A stretch of 64,000 bases of DNA from Hoyosella rhizosphaerae (GTDB lineage Bacteria > Actinomycetota > Actinomycetes > Mycobacteriales > Mycobacteriaceae): contig NZ_BMJH01000001.1 of assembly GCF_014643175.1 (NCBI RefSeq), forward strand, positions 310,001 to 374,000, written 5' to 3'. Shown here piece by piece: positions 42,600 to 54,057 of this stretch. Made by a program: the position numbers and the translations under genes. The notes under the pieces were generated by a model. That model was given only the letters and a program-made list of their open reading frames with translations, was not told where the DNA came from and searched no databases. The number at the start of each line of letters is the position of its first letter. The stretch's first letter is position 1.

Positions 42600-43471
42600 G
42601 TTCGGATGAGTCGTGGCGTTTGACGCATCGCGAGAGTGCGCCACATCTGCGTTTTTCGCCATTGTCGTCGTTCACTGACTATTTGCGCACGCAGGCCCCA
42701 GAGTTGTTGCCAGGGAATCGCAGTTTTGTCGGTTCGCACACTGAGATTGCGCCGCATGGCACAACGATCACTGCAGTGACGTTTGACGGTGGTGTGCTGA
42801 TTGCTGGCGATCGGCGAGCGACGATGGGCAATGTTGTGGCGAGCCGTGACATTGAGAAGGTGTTCATCACTGATGAGTATTCCGCTGTAGGGATTGCTGG
42901 CACTGCCGGCATTGCGGTGGAGCTGGTGCGCCTGTTCACGGTCGAACTCGAACATTACGAGAAGATTGAAGGCGTCGCGCTGACGTTGGATGGCAAGGCG
43001 AATCGGCTGGCAACAATGGTGCGGGGCAACCTTGGTGCGGCCATGCAAGGCCTGGCCGTGGTCCCGCTGTTTGTCGGGTTTGACGAGCATGCCGCTGATC
43101 CGAGCGGGGCCGGACGGATTGTGTCGTTTGATGTCACCGGCGGCAGGTACGAGGAACACACCGGGTTCTACGCAGTAGGTTCTGGTTCCTTGTTTGCGCG
43201 CTCGTCTCTGAAGAAGCTCTACCGGAAGGGCCTTTCGCAATCCGATGCGGAACGAATCGCAGTGGAGGCCCTGTACGACGCGGCTGACGACGACACTGCC
43301 ACCGGTGGTTTTGACCAGATGCGTGGTTTGTACCCGACGATGGCGGTCATAACTCGGGAGGGTGCCGCGTTTGTCGATGAGGGACGGTCGGCTGAGATCG
43401 CACGCGGCATTGTGCGAACCAGGACTGAACTAGAACAGCACGGGGCGCCGCCACACGAGGGTAAGGAATAG
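42596..43471 (+). CDS. prcB: 20S proteasome beta subunit
   Basis: The 291-residue precursor carries a propeptide of about 55 residues; processing before Thr56 in [11 protein letters not shown] exposes the N-terminal catalytic threonine. Downstream, the conserved [11 protein letters not shown] and the lysine of DIEKVF complete the beta-type active site. Four stacked rings (alpha7 beta7 beta7 alpha7) form the core particle in the cytoplasm. The GTG start lies inside the last codons of pup, a 4-base overlap. Confidence 0.96.
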   Translation: MSSDESWRLTHRESAPHLRFSPLSSFTDYLRTQAPELLPGNRSFVGSHTEIAPHGTTITAVTFDGGVLIAGDRRATMGNVVASRDIEKVFITDEYSAVGIAGTAGIAVELVRLFTVELEHYEKIEGVALTLDGKANRLATMVRGNLGAAMQGLAVVPLFVGFDEHAADPSGAGRIVSFDVTGGRYEEHTGFYAVGSGSLFARSSLKKLYRKGLSQSDAERIAVEALYDAADDDTATGGFDQMRGLYPTMAVITREGAAFVDEGRSAEIARGIVRTRTELEQHGAPPHEGKE

Positions 43472-44193
43472 TGTCCATGACTTTCCCGTACTACGCATCG
43501 GCCGAACAGGTGATGCGGGATCGCTCCGAGCTTGCTCGTAAAGGCATTGCTCGTGGGCGCAGCGTCGTGGTGCTGACCTTCGCCGGTGGTGTGGTGTTCG
43601 TAGCGGAAAACCCTTCGACTGCATTGCATAAGGTCAGCGAATTGTACGACCGTCTTGGTTTTGCTGCGGTAGGTAAGTACAACGAGTTCGAAAACTTACG
43701 GCGTTCCGGAATTTTGCATGCGGACATGCGTGGTTATTCGTATGACCGTCGTGATGTGACTGGTCGGGCATTGGCGAATGCGTACGCGCAGCTGTTGGGC
43801 ACAATTTTCACGGAGCAGCCGAAACCGTATGAGGTGGAACTCTGCGTCGCCGAGGTAAGTGCTCCGACGTCGGTGAAGCCCCCGCAGTTGTACCGCATTT
43901 CGTACGACGGCTCCATTGCCGACGAACGCAACTTTGTTGTGATGGGTGGTTCGACCGAACCGATCGTGAAGGCGTTGAAGGAAACCTTTGAACCGTCGCT
44001 GCCGATGGATCGGGCTGTGTCACTCGCGGTCGCAGCGCTAAACAAAGCTCCGGCCGCTGGCGGACAGAATGAAACACGCGTTCTTGGTCCCCAGGCGCTA
44101 GAAGTTGCTGTACTGGATCAAAGTCGGCCGCGCCGGGCGTTTCGGCGCATCCGCGGCGACGAACTTGAGGGGCTGCTTAGCAGTCAGTCGTAG
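43471..44193 (+). CDS. prcA: 20S proteasome alpha subunit
   Basis: The 240-residue alpha subunit begins [20 protein letters not shown], the gate-forming N-terminal segment and helix H0. It forms the outer rings of the proteasome and receives the GQYL tail of Mpa. The start GTG shares one base with the prcB stop; ATG 43477 is an alternative. It ends in the convergent PAP2 phosphatase gene, with a 17-base overlap. Confidence 0.96.
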   Translation: MSMTFPYYASAEQVMRDRSELARKGIARGRSVVVLTFAGGVVFVAENPSTALHKVSELYDRLGFAAVGKYNEFENLRRSGILHADMRGYSYDRRDVTGRALANAYAQLLGTIFTEQPKPYEVELCVAEVSAPTSVKPPQLYRISYDGSIADERNFVVMGGSTEPIVKALKETFEPSLPMDRAVSLAVAALNKAPAAGGQNETRVLGPQALEVAVLDQSRPRRAFRRIRGDELEGLLSSQS

Positions 44194-44818
44194 CCGGTTC
44201 GTTGAGGGGCGCGCTCCATAGCTGTCGAGTTAAGAGCGCGACACTCACCCCAACAACCCCGCCAGCGACAACATCGGACGGCCAGTGCACTCCAGTGTGA
44301 ACCCGTGAATAGGCAACTGCGGCGGCGAGCGGGGCGATGAAATATCCAGCGATTGGTGACTCGATTGCGACACCTGTAGCGAATGCGGCGGCGAGCGCTG
44401 CGTGCGCCGACGGAAATGACGGTGTTGTGGGCAGTTCCCCGAACCGTCGGGTGCCTGGAATGGAGTGTTCTGGTGGGCGATTGCGGGGAAATAGCGGTTT
44501 GAGCAATCTGCTTGCCACCAAGGTGCTAGCGCCAAGGACTATTGCACCGCGTACCGCACCTCGTCGGGCATTGCCGCCGGACGCAACAAGTATGGCTGCG
44601 ACGCCAATCCAGAGTTGACCTTTGTTGGCGGATCGGCTCAGGGTGATCATGGCACGGTCCATCGGTGTGGGACGCCACTGTGCAGACCTGGCGACAAAAC
44701 GACGGTCGACCTGCCCAACAGCTCGACGCACGGCGCGGGGAGCCGCGACGTGGCGTGGCACACTCGCGTCGTGTACGTGGTGTTCTAAATCAGCCTCGGC
44801 GGGGCCTGCGGCATCCAT
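44177..44818 (-). CDS. PAP2-family membrane phosphatase
   Basis: The protein of about 213 residues has all three PAP2 signature blocks: [18 protein letters not shown] (catalytic His) and [12 protein letters not shown]. Several membrane segments fit a lipid or polyprenyl phosphate phosphatase acting at the outer face of the membrane. Likely substrates are polyprenyl phosphates or phosphatidic acid-type lipids, as for mycobacterial relatives involved in arabinogalactan precursor metabolism; the sequence does not decide. I start it at ATG 44818 because the 58 residues upstream look non-coding. It runs against the proteasome genes, between prcA and pafA. Confidence 0.82.
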   Translation of the reverse strand: MDAAGPAEADLEHHVHDASVPRHVAAPRAVRRAVGQVDRRFVARSAQWRPTPMDRAMITLSRSANKGQLWIGVAAILVASGGNARRGAVRGAIVLGASTLVASRLLKPLFPRNRPPEHSIPGTRRFGELPTTPSFPSAHAALAAAFATGVAIESPIAGYFIAPLAAAVAYSRVHTGVHWPSDVVAGGVVGVSVALLTRQLWSAPLNEPATTDC

Positions 44819-44929
44819 ACCCCAAGAGTAGGCATTTGCGCGCGCGGTGCAACGTGAAACCCGCGAGTAGTGATCATTTGTTGATCGAGATACCGCAGCA
44901 TGATCGCTGATCCCGGTAGTGTGGCGAGA

Positions 44930-46288
44930 GTGCAGCGACGAATCATGGGGATCGAAACTGAGTTTGGTGTCACGTGTACTTTTCACGGGCATCGGCGGTT
45001 AAGCCCAGACGAGGTGGCGCGGTATTTGTTCCGCCGCGTGGTGTCGTGGGGCCGAAGCTCCAATGTGTTTCTCCGCAATGGCGCTCGGCTGTATTTGGAC
45101 GTGGGTTCACACCCGGAATACGCCACCGCTGAGTGTGATGGGTTGCGCCAACTGGTGGCCCATGACAGGGCTGGGGAGCTTATTCTCGAGGATCTCCTCC
45201 TTGATGCGGAGCGTCGACTCGTCGACGAAGGTATCGGCGGCGACATTTACCTGTTTAAGAACAACACTGACTCGGCTGGTAATTCGTATGGGTGTCATGA
45301 AAACTTCCTGGTCGCGAGGGTGGGGGAGTTTTCACGCATTTCCGATGTGCTTTTGCCGTTCTTGGTGTCGCGTCAGCTGATCTGCGGTGCAGGGAAGGTG
45401 CTCAATACCGCCAAAGCGCCGATATTTTGTTTGTCGCAGCGCGCTGAGCACATTTGGGAAGGTGTGTCGTCGGCGACGACGCGTTCACGACCAATCATCA
45501 ATACTCGCGATGAGCCTCACGCGGATGCCGAGAAGTACCGTCGCCTGCATGTGATTGTGGGCGATTCGAACATGGCCGAAACGACGACACTGCTGAAGGT
45601 GGGTTCGGCGGCGCTGGTGTTGGAAATGATTGAGGCCGGTGTACCGTTCCGGGATTTTGCTCTCGACAACCCGATTCGTGCTATTCGAGAAATCAGCCAT
45701 GACACGACAGGCGCAAAGTTGGTGCGCCTAGCGGGTGGTCGCCAGGCAAGCGCACTGGATATTCAGCGCGAATACCATGCGCGCGCTGTGGAATACATGG
45801 CGACCCGTGAGCCGAATGCTGACCTAGATCGGGTGGTGGATCTGTGGGGTCGCATGCTCGATGCTGTCGAGTCGCAAGATTTTTCATCCGTGGACACCGA
45901 GATTGACTGGGTTATTAAACGCAAACTTTTCCAGCGGTACGAAGAGAAGTTTGGGCTTGACCTGGGTGATCCGAAGATCGCACAGATTGATTTGGCGTAT
46001 CACGACATCAAACGTGGTCGAGGGGTGTTTGATGTGTTGCAGCGCAAGGGTCTTATTGCCCGGGTGACAACTGATGAGGAGATCGTGGAGGCCACTTCGA
46101 CGCCACCTCAGACGACTCGGGCGAAGTTGCGCGGAGATTTCATTACTGCCGCACAAGATGCGGGCCGCGACTTTACTGTGGACTGGGTGCATTTGAAGCT
46201 CAATGATCAGGCCCAGCGGACGGTGCTGTGTAAGGACCCTTTCCGGTCGGTGGATGAACGGGTAGAACGGCTCATCGCAAGTATGTGA
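44930..46288 (+). CDS. pafA: Pup--protein ligase PafA
   Basis: The 452-residue ligase joins the deamidated C-terminal Glu of Pup to substrate lysines using ATP. It shows [43 protein letters not shown] and [23 protein letters not shown], all conserved in the family and related to Dop. GTG 44930 gives the family's usual length and N-terminus; the frame opens 10 codons earlier. The stop codon lies inside the first copy of a 15-bp repeat. pafB follows after 81 bases. Confidence 0.96.
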   Translation: MQRRIMGIETEFGVTCTFHGHRRLSPDEVARYLFRRVVSWGRSSNVFLRNGARLYLDVGSHPEYATAECDGLRQLVAHDRAGELILEDLLLDAERRLVDEGIGGDIYLFKNNTDSAGNSYGCHENFLVARVGEFSRISDVLLPFLVSRQLICGAGKVLNTAKAPIFCLSQRAEHIWEGVSSATTRSRPIINTRDEPHADAEKYRRLHVIVGDSNMAETTTLLKVGSAALVLEMIEAGVPFRDFALDNPIRAIREISHDTTGAKLVRLAGGRQASALDIQREYHARAVEYMATREPNADLDRVVDLWGRMLDAVESQDFSSVDTEIDWVIKRKLFQRYEEKFGLDLGDPKIAQIDLAYHDIKRGRGVFDVLQRKGLIARVTTDEEIVEATSTPPQTTRAKLRGDFITAAQDAGRDFTVDWVHLKLNDQAQRTVLCKDPFRSVDERVERLIASM

Positions 46289-46336
46289 CGAGCAAGTATG
46301 TGACGAGCAAGTTTGAGACGCGCAAGTACGTGACGG
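46277..46336 (+). repeat. Four 15-bp tandem repeats starting across the pafA stop
   Basis: Copies begin at 46277, 46292, 46307 and 46322. The first two are identical (GCAAGTATGTGACGA); the third and fourth differ at three and two positions. Unit length keeps frame, so the TGA that ends pafA recurs in register in copies two and four, while copy three has lost it. Confidence 0.9.
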
Positions 46337-46369
46337 CAGGACCATGCTGAAGGCGGGAGGTGTGATCAA

Positions 46370-47362
46370 GTGGCGGTGGCGCGTGCGGAACGACTCGTTA
46401 ACCTGGTGATCGCCTTGCTGTCGACGCGGCAGTTTTTGACGGCGGACCAGATTCGGGACACGGTTGCGGGGTATCCCAGGTCGGGGTCAGACGATGCGTA
46501 CTACCGCATGTTTGAACGCGACAAGTCAGAGTTGCGGGACTTGGGTATTCCGCTGGAGACGGGCCGCGCGTCGTGGCATTCGACGACGGAGGGCTATCGC
46601 ATCAATCGGGATGCCTACGAACTGCCCGATATTCAGCTTGATCAGGATGAAGCTGCCGCCGTGGCGGTGGGTGCTCAGTTGTGGAGGTCGCCTGAGCTGA
46701 ATTCGGCGACGCAGACGGCGCTGCTGAAGTTGCGGGCCGGTGGTGTCAATGTGGAGGAGCATTTCCCGGTGGTGTCGGTGCCTCAGCGCACCCGCGGCTC
46801 CGAGTTGGTGTTAACCAAATTGCTAGCGGCCATCGATGCCGGGAGTGCCGTGCGCTTTTCGCATCGTCGCAATCCTGGTGAGGATTATCGCGAACGTGTA
46901 GTGGAACCGTGGGGGATTGGTACCTGGAATGGCCGCTGGTATTTGGTGGGTTTTGACCGCGCCAAGGATGACATTCGCACATTTCGGCTGTCCCGCATAG
47001 GCGATGACGTGTCTACGGTGGGGCGCCCCGGATCCGTGGTGAAACCTGAGGATTTCGACATTCGTGAACATATTGAGCGTGCCGTCGCTAGCGACGGGTC
47101 GGTCCAGGGGACAGCGCGGGTGTGGGTGGCGGACGAGCGGGTACATGAGTTGCGGAGGATGGCGACTGCTCGCATCCCAAGCGAGCGAGACGGTGTTGCT
47201 GGTGATGAATTGACACTGCCGGTGAACTCGTGGGAGTGGCTTGCGCGGGTGATCGCGGGGCACGGCCCCGATGCGGTGGCGTTAGGACCTCCCAACCTCG
47301 TTGACCATGTTGTTGATGTGTTGCGTGGTGCGTTTGAGGCTGCCCGCGGGGGTGGGTCATGA
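46370..47362 (+). CDS. pafB: PafB, WYL-domain transcriptional regulator
   Basis: The 330-residue protein has an N-terminal winged helix (FLTADQIRDTV, DDAYYRMFERDKSELRDLGIPL) and a WYL domain (VVEPWGIGTWNGRWYLVGFD). With PafC it forms the PafBC activator of the LexA-independent DNA-damage response in mycobacteria, where it directs RNA polymerase to promoters with a characteristic -26 element. A GTG start at 46370 follows GGGAGGTG. It overlaps pafC by 4 bases (ATGA). Confidence 0.93.
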   Translation: MAVARAERLVNLVIALLSTRQFLTADQIRDTVAGYPRSGSDDAYYRMFERDKSELRDLGIPLETGRASWHSTTEGYRINRDAYELPDIQLDQDEAAAVAVGAQLWRSPELNSATQTALLKLRAGGVNVEEHFPVVSVPQRTRGSELVLTKLLAAIDAGSAVRFSHRRNPGEDYRERVVEPWGIGTWNGRWYLVGFDRAKDDIRTFRLSRIGDDVSTVGRPGSVVKPEDFDIREHIERAVASDGSVQGTARVWVADERVHELRRMATARIPSERDGVAGDELTLPVNSWEWLARVIAGHGPDAVALGPPNLVDHVVDVLRGAFEAARGGGS

Positions 47363-48408
47363 GTGGCTCTCGACTATCAAATCAGCTAGTGCGGCTACTG
47401 AACTTGGTGCCGTATGTGAAAGCGAACCCCGGGATTTCCAAGGCTGCTCTTGCCGCGGAACTAGGGGTGACAGAGAAGGAACTCGTTCGCGAGTTAAATC
47501 TCTTGTGGATGTGTGGTTTACCTGGTTATGGGCCGGGTGACCTCATTGACTTGTCGTTCGATGGCGAGACTGTGTCTGTCGTGTACACGGCGGGAATGGA
47601 ACGCCCGTTGAGGTTGACGTCCCCGGAAGCGACAGCGTTGCTCGTGGCGCTGCGTGCGTTGTTAGATCAACCGGGGATGGCGGATCCGGCAGCGGTTCAG
47701 CGCGCTATTGCGAAAATTGAGGCTGCTGCTGGGATCGCGGCCAAGGCGGTAGCACCGGCGACGACTAACGTGGTTGAGGATGCGCAGTACTCGGTGGTTC
47801 GCGAGGCCGTGCAGCAGCAGAAAGCTGTCCAGCTGCGGTACTACTCGGCTTCGCGAGATGCTCTGACTGACCGTGTTGTTGACCCGATTCGTCTCATGCT
47901 TGTTGATGACCACACGTATTTGCAGGCATGGTGCCGCATGGCTGAGGCCGTTCGACTGTTCAGGCTTGACCGCATTGAAAATGCAGACATCACTGGTGAG
48001 CCCGCGCAGATCTCCGACAGGGTGCGCTCGGAGGTGGTGGACGGATTGTTCAGTGACGCCGACGATATGCGGGTGGCCGTGTTAGAGATTGATCCATCGG
48101 CTGCGTGGTTCATGGACTACTACCCGGTGGAGAATCCGCAGCGAGACGATGACACCGGTTGGATTCGCGGTGAGATGACCTACGCCTCGACCGAGTGGAT
48201 GGCCCGACTGCTGCTCGGATTTGGAGGCGGTATTCGTGTGTTGTCTCCACCGGAACTTGTTGAGGCCATTCATTCTCGCGCCCACGCAGCGTTGGTCCGC
48301 TATGTTGGCCAAGGTGAAGCCGAGGTGAACGGCGTGTTCTCACGTGACAGTTCTGGCGGGAACTCGGGTAGCATCGAAGGCGTCAACAATGTGGGAGGCA
48401 AATCGTAA
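47359..48408 (+). CDS. pafC: PafC, WYL-domain transcriptional regulator
   Basis: The 349-residue partner of PafB has the same architecture: helix-turn-helix ([25 protein letters not shown]) then a WYL domain ([21 protein letters not shown] and [11 protein letters not shown]). WYL domains sense single-stranded nucleic acid. Its stop overlaps the tatA start by a single base, so pafB-pafC-tatA are probably translated from one message. The tail after residue ~320 is Gly/Ser-rich and not part of the fold. Confidence 0.92.
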   Translation: MSGSRLSNQLVRLLNLVPYVKANPGISKAALAAELGVTEKELVRELNLLWMCGLPGYGPGDLIDLSFDGETVSVVYTAGMERPLRLTSPEATALLVALRALLDQPGMADPAAVQRAIAKIEAAAGIAAKAVAPATTNVVEDAQYSVVREAVQQQKAVQLRYYSASRDALTDRVVDPIRLMLVDDHTYLQAWCRMAEAVRLFRLDRIENADITGEPAQISDRVRSEVVDGLFSDADDMRVAVLEIDPSAAWFMDYYPVENPQRDDDTGWIRGEMTYASTEWMARLLLGFGGGIRVLSPPELVEAIHSRAHAALVRYVGQGEAEVNGVFSRDSSGGNSGSIEGVNNVGGKS

Positions 48409-48698
48409 TGGGATTCACAAGCCCGTGGCACTGGTTAATTCTGCTGCTCGTCATCGTGGTGTTGTTTGGTTCAAAACGGCTCCCGGACGCTGCCCGCGGT
48501 TTGGGTCGTTCTATGCGCATCTTCAAGAGTGAGATCAAGGAGATGGGCAACGATGGCGACGAATCGCCGAAGCGGGAGTCCACGCCTCCTCAGCAACTCG
48601 CTGCTCCGCCGCTGTCGACACCAGCGCCTGAAGCGCAGCCAGGAACTGGGCAACCACAGGCACAGGGCCAAGGCGATACACAGTCTGGCCAGTCATAG
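48408..48698 (+). CDS. tatA: Twin-arginine translocase subunit TatA
   Basis: The 96-residue protein has the TatA plan: a short N-terminal segment, one membrane helix ([22 protein letters not shown]), the hinge FGSKRLP and an amphipathic helix ([19 protein letters not shown]), then a Gln/Pro-rich soluble tail. It polymerises to form the path for folded, RR-signal-bearing proteins. A separate tatB is not in the window. One probable substrate is encoded at 61110-61868. Confidence 0.95.
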   Translation: MGFTSPWHWLILLLVIVVLFGSKRLPDAARGLGRSMRIFKSEIKEMGNDGDESPKRESTPPQQLAAPPLSTPAPEAQPGTGQPQAQGQGDTQSGQS

Positions 48699-48750
48699 TT
48701 GGTGATGTCCCCAGCGTCACCCGTGGGTGGCGCAGTAGTGCCGCGACTGC

Positions 48751-49680
48751 GTGGCTGAAGTGAGAAGACAATCTGCGGTGCGTATTCCTTTAAATCCGCG
48801 GCGCCGAAAGCGCAGGCTTAACCCAGACGGAACCATGCCGCTCGTGGAGCATCTTCACGAGTTGCGCACTCGGCTGCTGGTCTCGATGGCTGCGGTGGTC
48901 GTGACCAGTATTTTCGGTTTTATTTGGTACTCGGTGGAGATTCTTGGTATCGAATCACTGGGTGAGCTACTGCGGGGCCCATACTGTGATCTGCCTGCGG
49001 AAAGCCGAGCGTCGATAACGCAGGATGCTGAAGAATGTCGCCTGCTCGCCACGGGGCCGTTTGAGCAGTTCATGCTCCGACTTAAGGTGGCGGTGACAGC
49101 CGGAATCGTGCTCGCTAGCCCGGTGTGGCTATACCAAATCTGGGGATTCATCGTCCCCGGGCTGCACCGCAACGAACGTAAGTTCGGGATCACTTTCGTC
49201 GCCATCGGAGCTTTCCTGTTCATGCTCGGTGCTGTGATGGCGTACGTCCTGGTGTCGTTCGCTTTGAGCTTCCTCCTCACCATTGGTGACAATGTCCAGA
49301 TCACTGCTCTGAATGGGCAGGAGTATTTTGGCTTCATCATCAGCTTGATCGTGATTTTTGGTGTGAGTTTCGAACTGCCACTGGTGGTCGTCATGCTCAA
49401 TGTGGTGGGCATTTTGCCGTACGAGAAGCTGAAAAGCTGGCGTCGGGGAATCATTTTCTCACTGTTTGTTTTCGCGGCCTTCATCACACCGCACGACCCG
49501 TTTTCAATGTTGGCGCTTGCGTTCGCCCTAACCTTGCTGTTTGAGCTCGCCATCCAGTTCACCCGTCTCAACGACAAGCGGCGAGCCAAGAAGCAATCTG
49601 ATCAGTGGGGACACCTCGCTGATGATGAATCTGAACCGTTGGAAACACCAACACCCGTAGCCGACGACAGGAAAGAATGA
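48751..49680 (+). CDS. tatC: Twin-arginine translocase subunit TatC
   Basis: The 309-residue protein has six membrane segments and the TatC marks: [10 protein letters not shown] at the first helix, which recognises the RR motif; [21 protein letters not shown]; and a helix with [14 protein letters not shown]. The N-terminus carries a basic RRRKRR cluster. It starts at GTG 48751 with a weak ribosome site, 52 bases after tatA. Its stop overlaps the helY start by 4 bases. Confidence 0.95.
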   Translation: MAEVRRQSAVRIPLNPRRRKRRLNPDGTMPLVEHLHELRTRLLVSMAAVVVTSIFGFIWYSVEILGIESLGELLRGPYCDLPAESRASITQDAEECRLLATGPFEQFMLRLKVAVTAGIVLASPVWLYQIWGFIVPGLHRNERKFGITFVAIGAFLFMLGAVMAYVLVSFALSFLLTIGDNVQITALNGQEYFGFIISLIVIFGVSFELPLVVVMLNVVGILPYEKLKSWRRGIIFSLFVFAAFITPHDPFSMLALAFALTLLFELAIQFTRLNDKRRAKKQSDQWGHLADDESEPLETPTPVADDRKE

Positions 49681-52406
49681 CCCAGTTTGGCGAAGTTGCG
49701 GCGTTTGCCGAGCAACTACCGTTCCCCATGGACCCGTTTCAGATACGGGCATGCGAGGCGTTAGAAGCCGGCCACGGCGTGCTGGTATGCGCACCTACTG
49801 GGGCTGGAAAAACAATTGTGGGTGAATTTGCCGTTCACCTAGCGTTGCGCGCCGGGCGCAAATGCTTCTACACCACACCCATCAAGGCGCTGTCGAATCA
49901 GAAGTTCAACGACCTTGTGAAACGGTACGACACCGACACAGTCGGGTTGCTCACAGGCGACCAGAGCATCAACTCGGACGCGCCGATCGTGGTGATGACC
50001 ACCGAAGTGTTGCGCAACATGTTGTACGCCGACTCCGACCGTCTTCGCGGGCTGTCACATGTTGTCATGGACGAGGTGCACTTCCTCGCCGATCGATTCC
50101 GCGGCGCTGTATGGGAAGAAGTCATCCTTCATCTCGCAGAAGACGTCCGTTTGGTGAGCCTGTCGGCCACAGTCAGCAACGCGGAAGAGTTTGGTGCTTG
50201 GATGGAAACGGTGCGCGGTGACACCACCGTCATCGTGGACGAAACTCGTCCCATCCCATTGTGGCAACACATGCTCGTGGGGCGGAAGATCTTGGATCTC
50301 TTCCCGAGCCGCATCACACCCGGAAAGTCTGGGCGCAAACTTAATCCCGATTTGCTGATTCACATCAAGAAGCGGTTAGCGATCGACGCGGCTGAACGCG
50401 GAAGTTCACGTTTCGAACCTCCTCGGCACAGGCGGGGCGGGCGCGGGCCGCGCGGCAACATCCCTGGTAGATACAGGCCACCTTCTCGGCCAGAAGTCAT
50501 TATTCAACTCGACAAAGCTGGGCTGCTCCCGGCGATCACATTTGTGTTCAGCCGGGCTGGTTGTGACGCCGCGGTTGCGCAGTGCGTGCGGTCTGGCTTG
50601 TTCCTCACCAGCGAGGATGAGGCGAAGGAGATTCGCCGAATCATCGCAAAGCACACCGGGGAACTGCCCGAAGCGGACCTGAAGGTGTTGGGTTTTGACC
50701 AATGGCGGACCGCATTGGAACGGGGCATCGCCGCGCACCACGCAGGGATGCTGCCCGCGTTCCGGCACACGGTCGAAGAACTGTTCGTCAACGGGTACGT
50801 CAAAGCAGTGTTCGCGACCGAAACGCTTGCCCTCGGCATCAATATGCCTGCACGAAGTGTGGTGCTTGAGAGCCTTGTGAAGTTCAACGGCGATACGCAC
50901 GCCGACTTGACACCCGGCGAATATACGCAGCTCACAGGAAGGGCAGGCCGTCGCGGTATCGACGTTGAAGGCCACGCTGTGGTGTTGTGGCAACCCAACC
51001 TTGATCCTGAGGCCGTCGGCGGTTTGGCGTCCACCCGCACATTTCCGCTGAGAAGTTCATTCGCCCCCGGTTACAACATGGCGGTGAACTTGCTGCGGCA
51101 TATGCCGGCTGCAGAAGCACGCGCACTGCTTGAGCGTTCGTTCGCGCAGTTTCAAACTGACAGGTCCGTTGTGGGTGTGGCTCGCACCGTTGAACGCAAC
51201 GAACGTGAATTGGCAAAACTGGCGGGCAGCGCGAACTACAACTTTGCGGAGTTCGCTGAGTATGCCGCATTGCGACGCGCAATCAGCGACCGCGAACGCA
51301 CGTTGAAACACGGGGCAACGCTGCAACGCCGTGACTCTGTAGCGGAATCGCTAGTCCGGTTGAAGCGCGGTGATGTCATTGTGGTTCCCGCAGGTCGGCG
51401 CGCAGGGCCCGCAGTAGTACTGGAACCCGACCGCGACTTCACCAACCCACAGCCGCTCGTTATCACGGCGGGTGCGTGGTCCGGCAGGTTGTCGGTGAAA
51501 GATTTTGTGGACCCCACAGAGTCGGTGGGGTCAATTCGGCTTCCTAAACACGTAGATTTCCGCGAAGCGCCGGTGCGTCGAGATATCGCGTCGACGCTGC
51601 GCAACCTGGGGTATGCACCCCGTAACCGCCAGAATCCCAAGGGCAAAAAGAAGTCCGATGCGGCATTTGACAAGGAACTCGCCCGCTTGCGTCGAGAGCT
51701 CAAGCGTCACCCCTGCCATAGCTGGCCGGATAGAGAAGAGTGCGCCCGCCGTTTTGAACGATACGACCGGCTCAAGGTAGAAACCGACCGCCTGCGCAAC
51801 CAGATGAATGCGGCCTCCTCTTCTCTGGGGCGGAACTTTGATCGCATCGTTGAGTTGCTGTCCGAACGCAGCTACATCGAACTTGGCAGCGACCCCGTCG
51901 TCACCGAGGAAGGCGAATGGCTGCGCCGGATTTACAGCGAAAGCGACCTGCTCATCGCTGAGGCTTTGCGCCGTGGAATCTGGAAGGGCCTGAGCCCCGC
52001 CGAACTCGCGGCAGTGGTGTCGGCTGTGGTGTACGAGGCTCGTCGTGACGGCGCACCAGCAGGAACCGTTCCTACCGGGCCGCTGCGCCGTGCGCTTGCA
52101 GATACGCAGCGGATTTGGGAAGAAATCTTCGCCGACGAAACACGGCACAAACTTCCCACCACCAGGGAACCTGACAGCGGATTTGTCCATGCGATTTTCG
52201 TGTGGGCTCAAGGCGCACCGCTACTTGACGCGCTCCTCGCCGCAAATGAGATCCCGCCTGGTGACTTCGTCAGATGGTGCCGCCAGATCCTTGATCTGCT
52301 CGAACAGTTGCGCATTGTCGCCCCTGACCCGCAGGTTCGTTCCGCGGCAGGCAAAGCTGTGACGGCAGTAAAACGTGGGGTTGTATCGGTTGATGCGACC
52401 GAGTAA
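49677..52406 (+). CDS. helY: Ski2/Mtr4-like DEVH-box RNA helicase
   Basis: The 909-residue helicase has the Walker A APTGAGKT (~40-47), DEVHFL (~131), SATVSN and the later GRAGRRG motif, followed by an arch-like insertion and a DSHCT-type C-terminus ([21 protein letters not shown]). Relatives unwind structured RNA or DNA-RNA hybrids and work with RNA decay. The gene is equivalent to M. tuberculosis helY (Rv2092c), which also follows tatC. No obvious terminator hairpin lies in the 81 bases before the dehydrogenase gene. Confidence 0.92.
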   Translation: MTQFGEVAAFAEQLPFPMDPFQIRACEALEAGHGVLVCAPTGAGKTIVGEFAVHLALRAGRKCFYTTPIKALSNQKFNDLVKRYDTDTVGLLTGDQSINSDAPIVVMTTEVLRNMLYADSDRLRGLSHVVMDEVHFLADRFRGAVWEEVILHLAEDVRLVSLSATVSNAEEFGAWMETVRGDTTVIVDETRPIPLWQHMLVGRKILDLFPSRITPGKSGRKLNPDLLIHIKKRLAIDAAERGSSRFEPPRHRRGGRGPRGNIPGRYRPPSRPEVIIQLDKAGLLPAITFVFSRAGCDAAVAQCVRSGLFLTSEDEAKEIRRIIAKHTGELPEADLKVLGFDQWRTALERGIAAHHAGMLPAFRHTVEELFVNGYVKAVFATETLALGINMPARSVVLESLVKFNGDTHADLTPGEYTQLTGRAGRRGIDVEGHAVVLWQPNLDPEAVGGLASTRTFPLRSSFAPGYNMAVNLLRHMPAAEARALLERSFAQFQTDRSVVGVARTVERNERELAKLAGSANYNFAEFAEYAALRRAISDRERTLKHGATLQRRDSVAESLVRLKRGDVIVVPAGRRAGPAVVLEPDRDFTNPQPLVITAGAWSGRLSVKDFVDPTESVGSIRLPKHVDFREAPVRRDIASTLRNLGYAPRNRQNPKGKKKSDAAFDKELARLRRELKRHPCHSWPDREECARRFERYDRLKVETDRLRNQMNAASSSLGRNFDRIVELLSERSYIELGSDPVVTEEGEWLRRIYSESDLLIAEALRRGIWKGLSPAELAAVVSAVVYEARRDGAPAGTVPTGPLRRALADTQRIWEEIFADETRHKLPTTREPDSGFVHAIFVWAQGAPLLDALLAANEIPPGDFVRWCRQILDLLEQLRIVAPDPQVRSAAGKAVTAVKRGVVSVDATE

Positions 52407-52487
52407 AAATCGGCGGAGTGAAAAACTCTGTCAGATTTGACCGTCAGAGGCCTGTTGCCCTTGCTGCATTAGCGGCATGATGGGGTC

Positions 52488-54050
52488 ATGACAGCATTCC
52501 CCTCGGCCGAAGAGTTGCACGATCGCGCTGTTCAGGCGTTGCACAACTGCGGAGTCGATGTGACGCCGGAGTCGGTGTTTACGGGCACGATCATCCCTGC
52601 CGGGTCCGGTGATCCGATGGAGGCTCGGAGCCCCATCATTGGTGAGGAACTCCTTATCGTCACCACGAGCAGCCCAGCTGACGTTGACGAGGTTGTAGCG
52701 GCGGCGACTGATGCGTGGACCGAATGGCGCAACACCCCGGCACCGGTGCGGGGCAATGTTGTGCGTGAGCTCGGGAATCTACTACGCGAACACAAGGAAG
52801 ACCTAGCGACTTTGGTGACGCTTGAGGCGGGCAAGATCACCTCTGAAGCGCTTGGTGAAGTACAAGAGATGATCGACATTTGCGATTTTGCTGTCGGTTT
52901 GTCGCGCCAACTGTACGGACTGACGATGGCCTCAGAACGCCCCGGACATCGGTTGATGGAAACGTGGCACCCGGTGGGTGTCACTGCGGTGGTGACGGCG
53001 TTCAATTTCCCAGTTGCCGTGTGGGCGTGGAACACAGCGGTGGCGTTGGTGTGTGGCAACACCGTGGTGTGGAAGCCTTCAGAGCGGACTCCACTGACTG
53101 GGTTGGCGTGTGATGCCTTGCTCGCGAGGGCTGCCGCTGATCTAGATGTGCCAGACGCGATTCATAGGGTGGTGCTGGGGCGGTGTGAGGTAGCCGAATT
53201 GCTGGTCGATGATGACCGCATCGCGTTGGTAAGTGCAACGGGTTCTGTGCGGATGGGCCGTGAGGTTGGTCCGCGGGTGGCGGCACGGTTCGGACGCAGC
53301 TTGCTCGAACTTGGGGGCAACAACGCGGCAATAGTCGCGCCGTCGGCGGATCTTGACTTGGCTGTGCGAGGCATTGTGTTCTCAGCTGCGGGCACGGCTG
53401 GGCAACGATGCACCACGTTGCGGCGCCTCATTGTGCACGAATCGCTCGCTGATGATGTTGTTGACCGCATCGTGACGGCGTACCGGTCGTTGACTCTGGG
53501 CGACCCGGAAAGTGACGGGGTGCTCGTCGGGCCGCTGATCAACGAGTCCTCCTACGTCGCAATGCAGGCCGCGTTGGACAAAGCTCGTGCTGATGGTGGG
53601 GATGTGTTATGCGGCGGTGAACGAGTCTTCGCGGATGAGGCTCCCCATGCTTTCTACGTCACGCCCGCGGTGGTACGGATGCCTGCGCAGACTTCGATCG
53701 TGTGCGAAGAAACCTTCGCCCCAATTCTGTACGTGATGACTTACGCGGACCTCGCCGAAGCGATTGCGTTGAATAACGCTGTGCCGCAAGGGCTGGCGTC
53801 CGCGTTGTTCACAACAGATCTTCGTGAGGCGGAAACTTTCCTCTCCGCGGCAGGATCTGATTGTGGCATCGCCAATATCAATATCGGCACGTCAGGCGCT
53901 GAAATCGGTGGCGCATTCGGTGGCGAGAAACAAACCGGAGGGGGCCGGGAGTCCGGTTCGGACGCGTGGAAAAACTACATGCGACGAGCAACCAACACGA
54001 TTAACTATTCCCGCGATCTTCCCCTGGCCCAAGGAGTGCGGTTTACCTAG
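52488..54050 (+). CDS. ALDH7-type aldehyde dehydrogenase, probable piperideine-6-carboxylate / aminoadipate-semialdehyde dehydrogenase
   Basis: The 520-residue protein is an NAD(P)-dependent aldehyde dehydrogenase with the catalytic Cys (~308) in TAGQRCTTLRRL and the general-base Glu in LLELGGNNAAIVAPSADLDL. Both are forms characteristic of the ALDH7 group that oxidises 2-aminoadipate semialdehyde in lysine catabolism. FNFPVAVWAWNTA and the cofactor-binding WKPSERTPLT agree. The lysine 6-aminotransferase partner is not in the window, so the pathway is inferred from family resemblance. It converges on the exonuclease with 7 bases between stops. Confidence 0.82.
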   Translation: MTAFPSAEELHDRAVQALHNCGVDVTPESVFTGTIIPAGSGDPMEARSPIIGEELLIVTTSSPADVDEVVAAATDAWTEWRNTPAPVRGNVVRELGNLLREHKEDLATLVTLEAGKITSEALGEVQEMIDICDFAVGLSRQLYGLTMASERPGHRLMETWHPVGVTAVVTAFNFPVAVWAWNTAVALVCGNTVVWKPSERTPLTGLACDALLARAAADLDVPDAIHRVVLGRCEVAELLVDDDRIALVSATGSVRMGREVGPRVAARFGRSLLELGGNNAAIVAPSADLDLAVRGIVFSAAGTAGQRCTTLRRLIVHESLADDVVDRIVTAYRSLTLGDPESDGVLVGPLINESSYVAMQAALDKARADGGDVLCGGERVFADEAPHAFYVTPAVVRMPAQTSIVCEETFAPILYVMTYADLAEAIALNNAVPQGLASALFTTDLREAETFLSAAGSDCGIANINIGTSGAEIGGAFGGEKQTGGGRESGSDAWKNYMRRATNTINYSRDLPLAQGVRFT

Positions 54051-54057
54051 CCGCTAT

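Noticed and set aside
42138-42662. 174-residue antisense frame over dop, pup and prcB
   Set aside because: It runs across three well-supported genes on the other strand and a structured spacer; there is no protein family signal.
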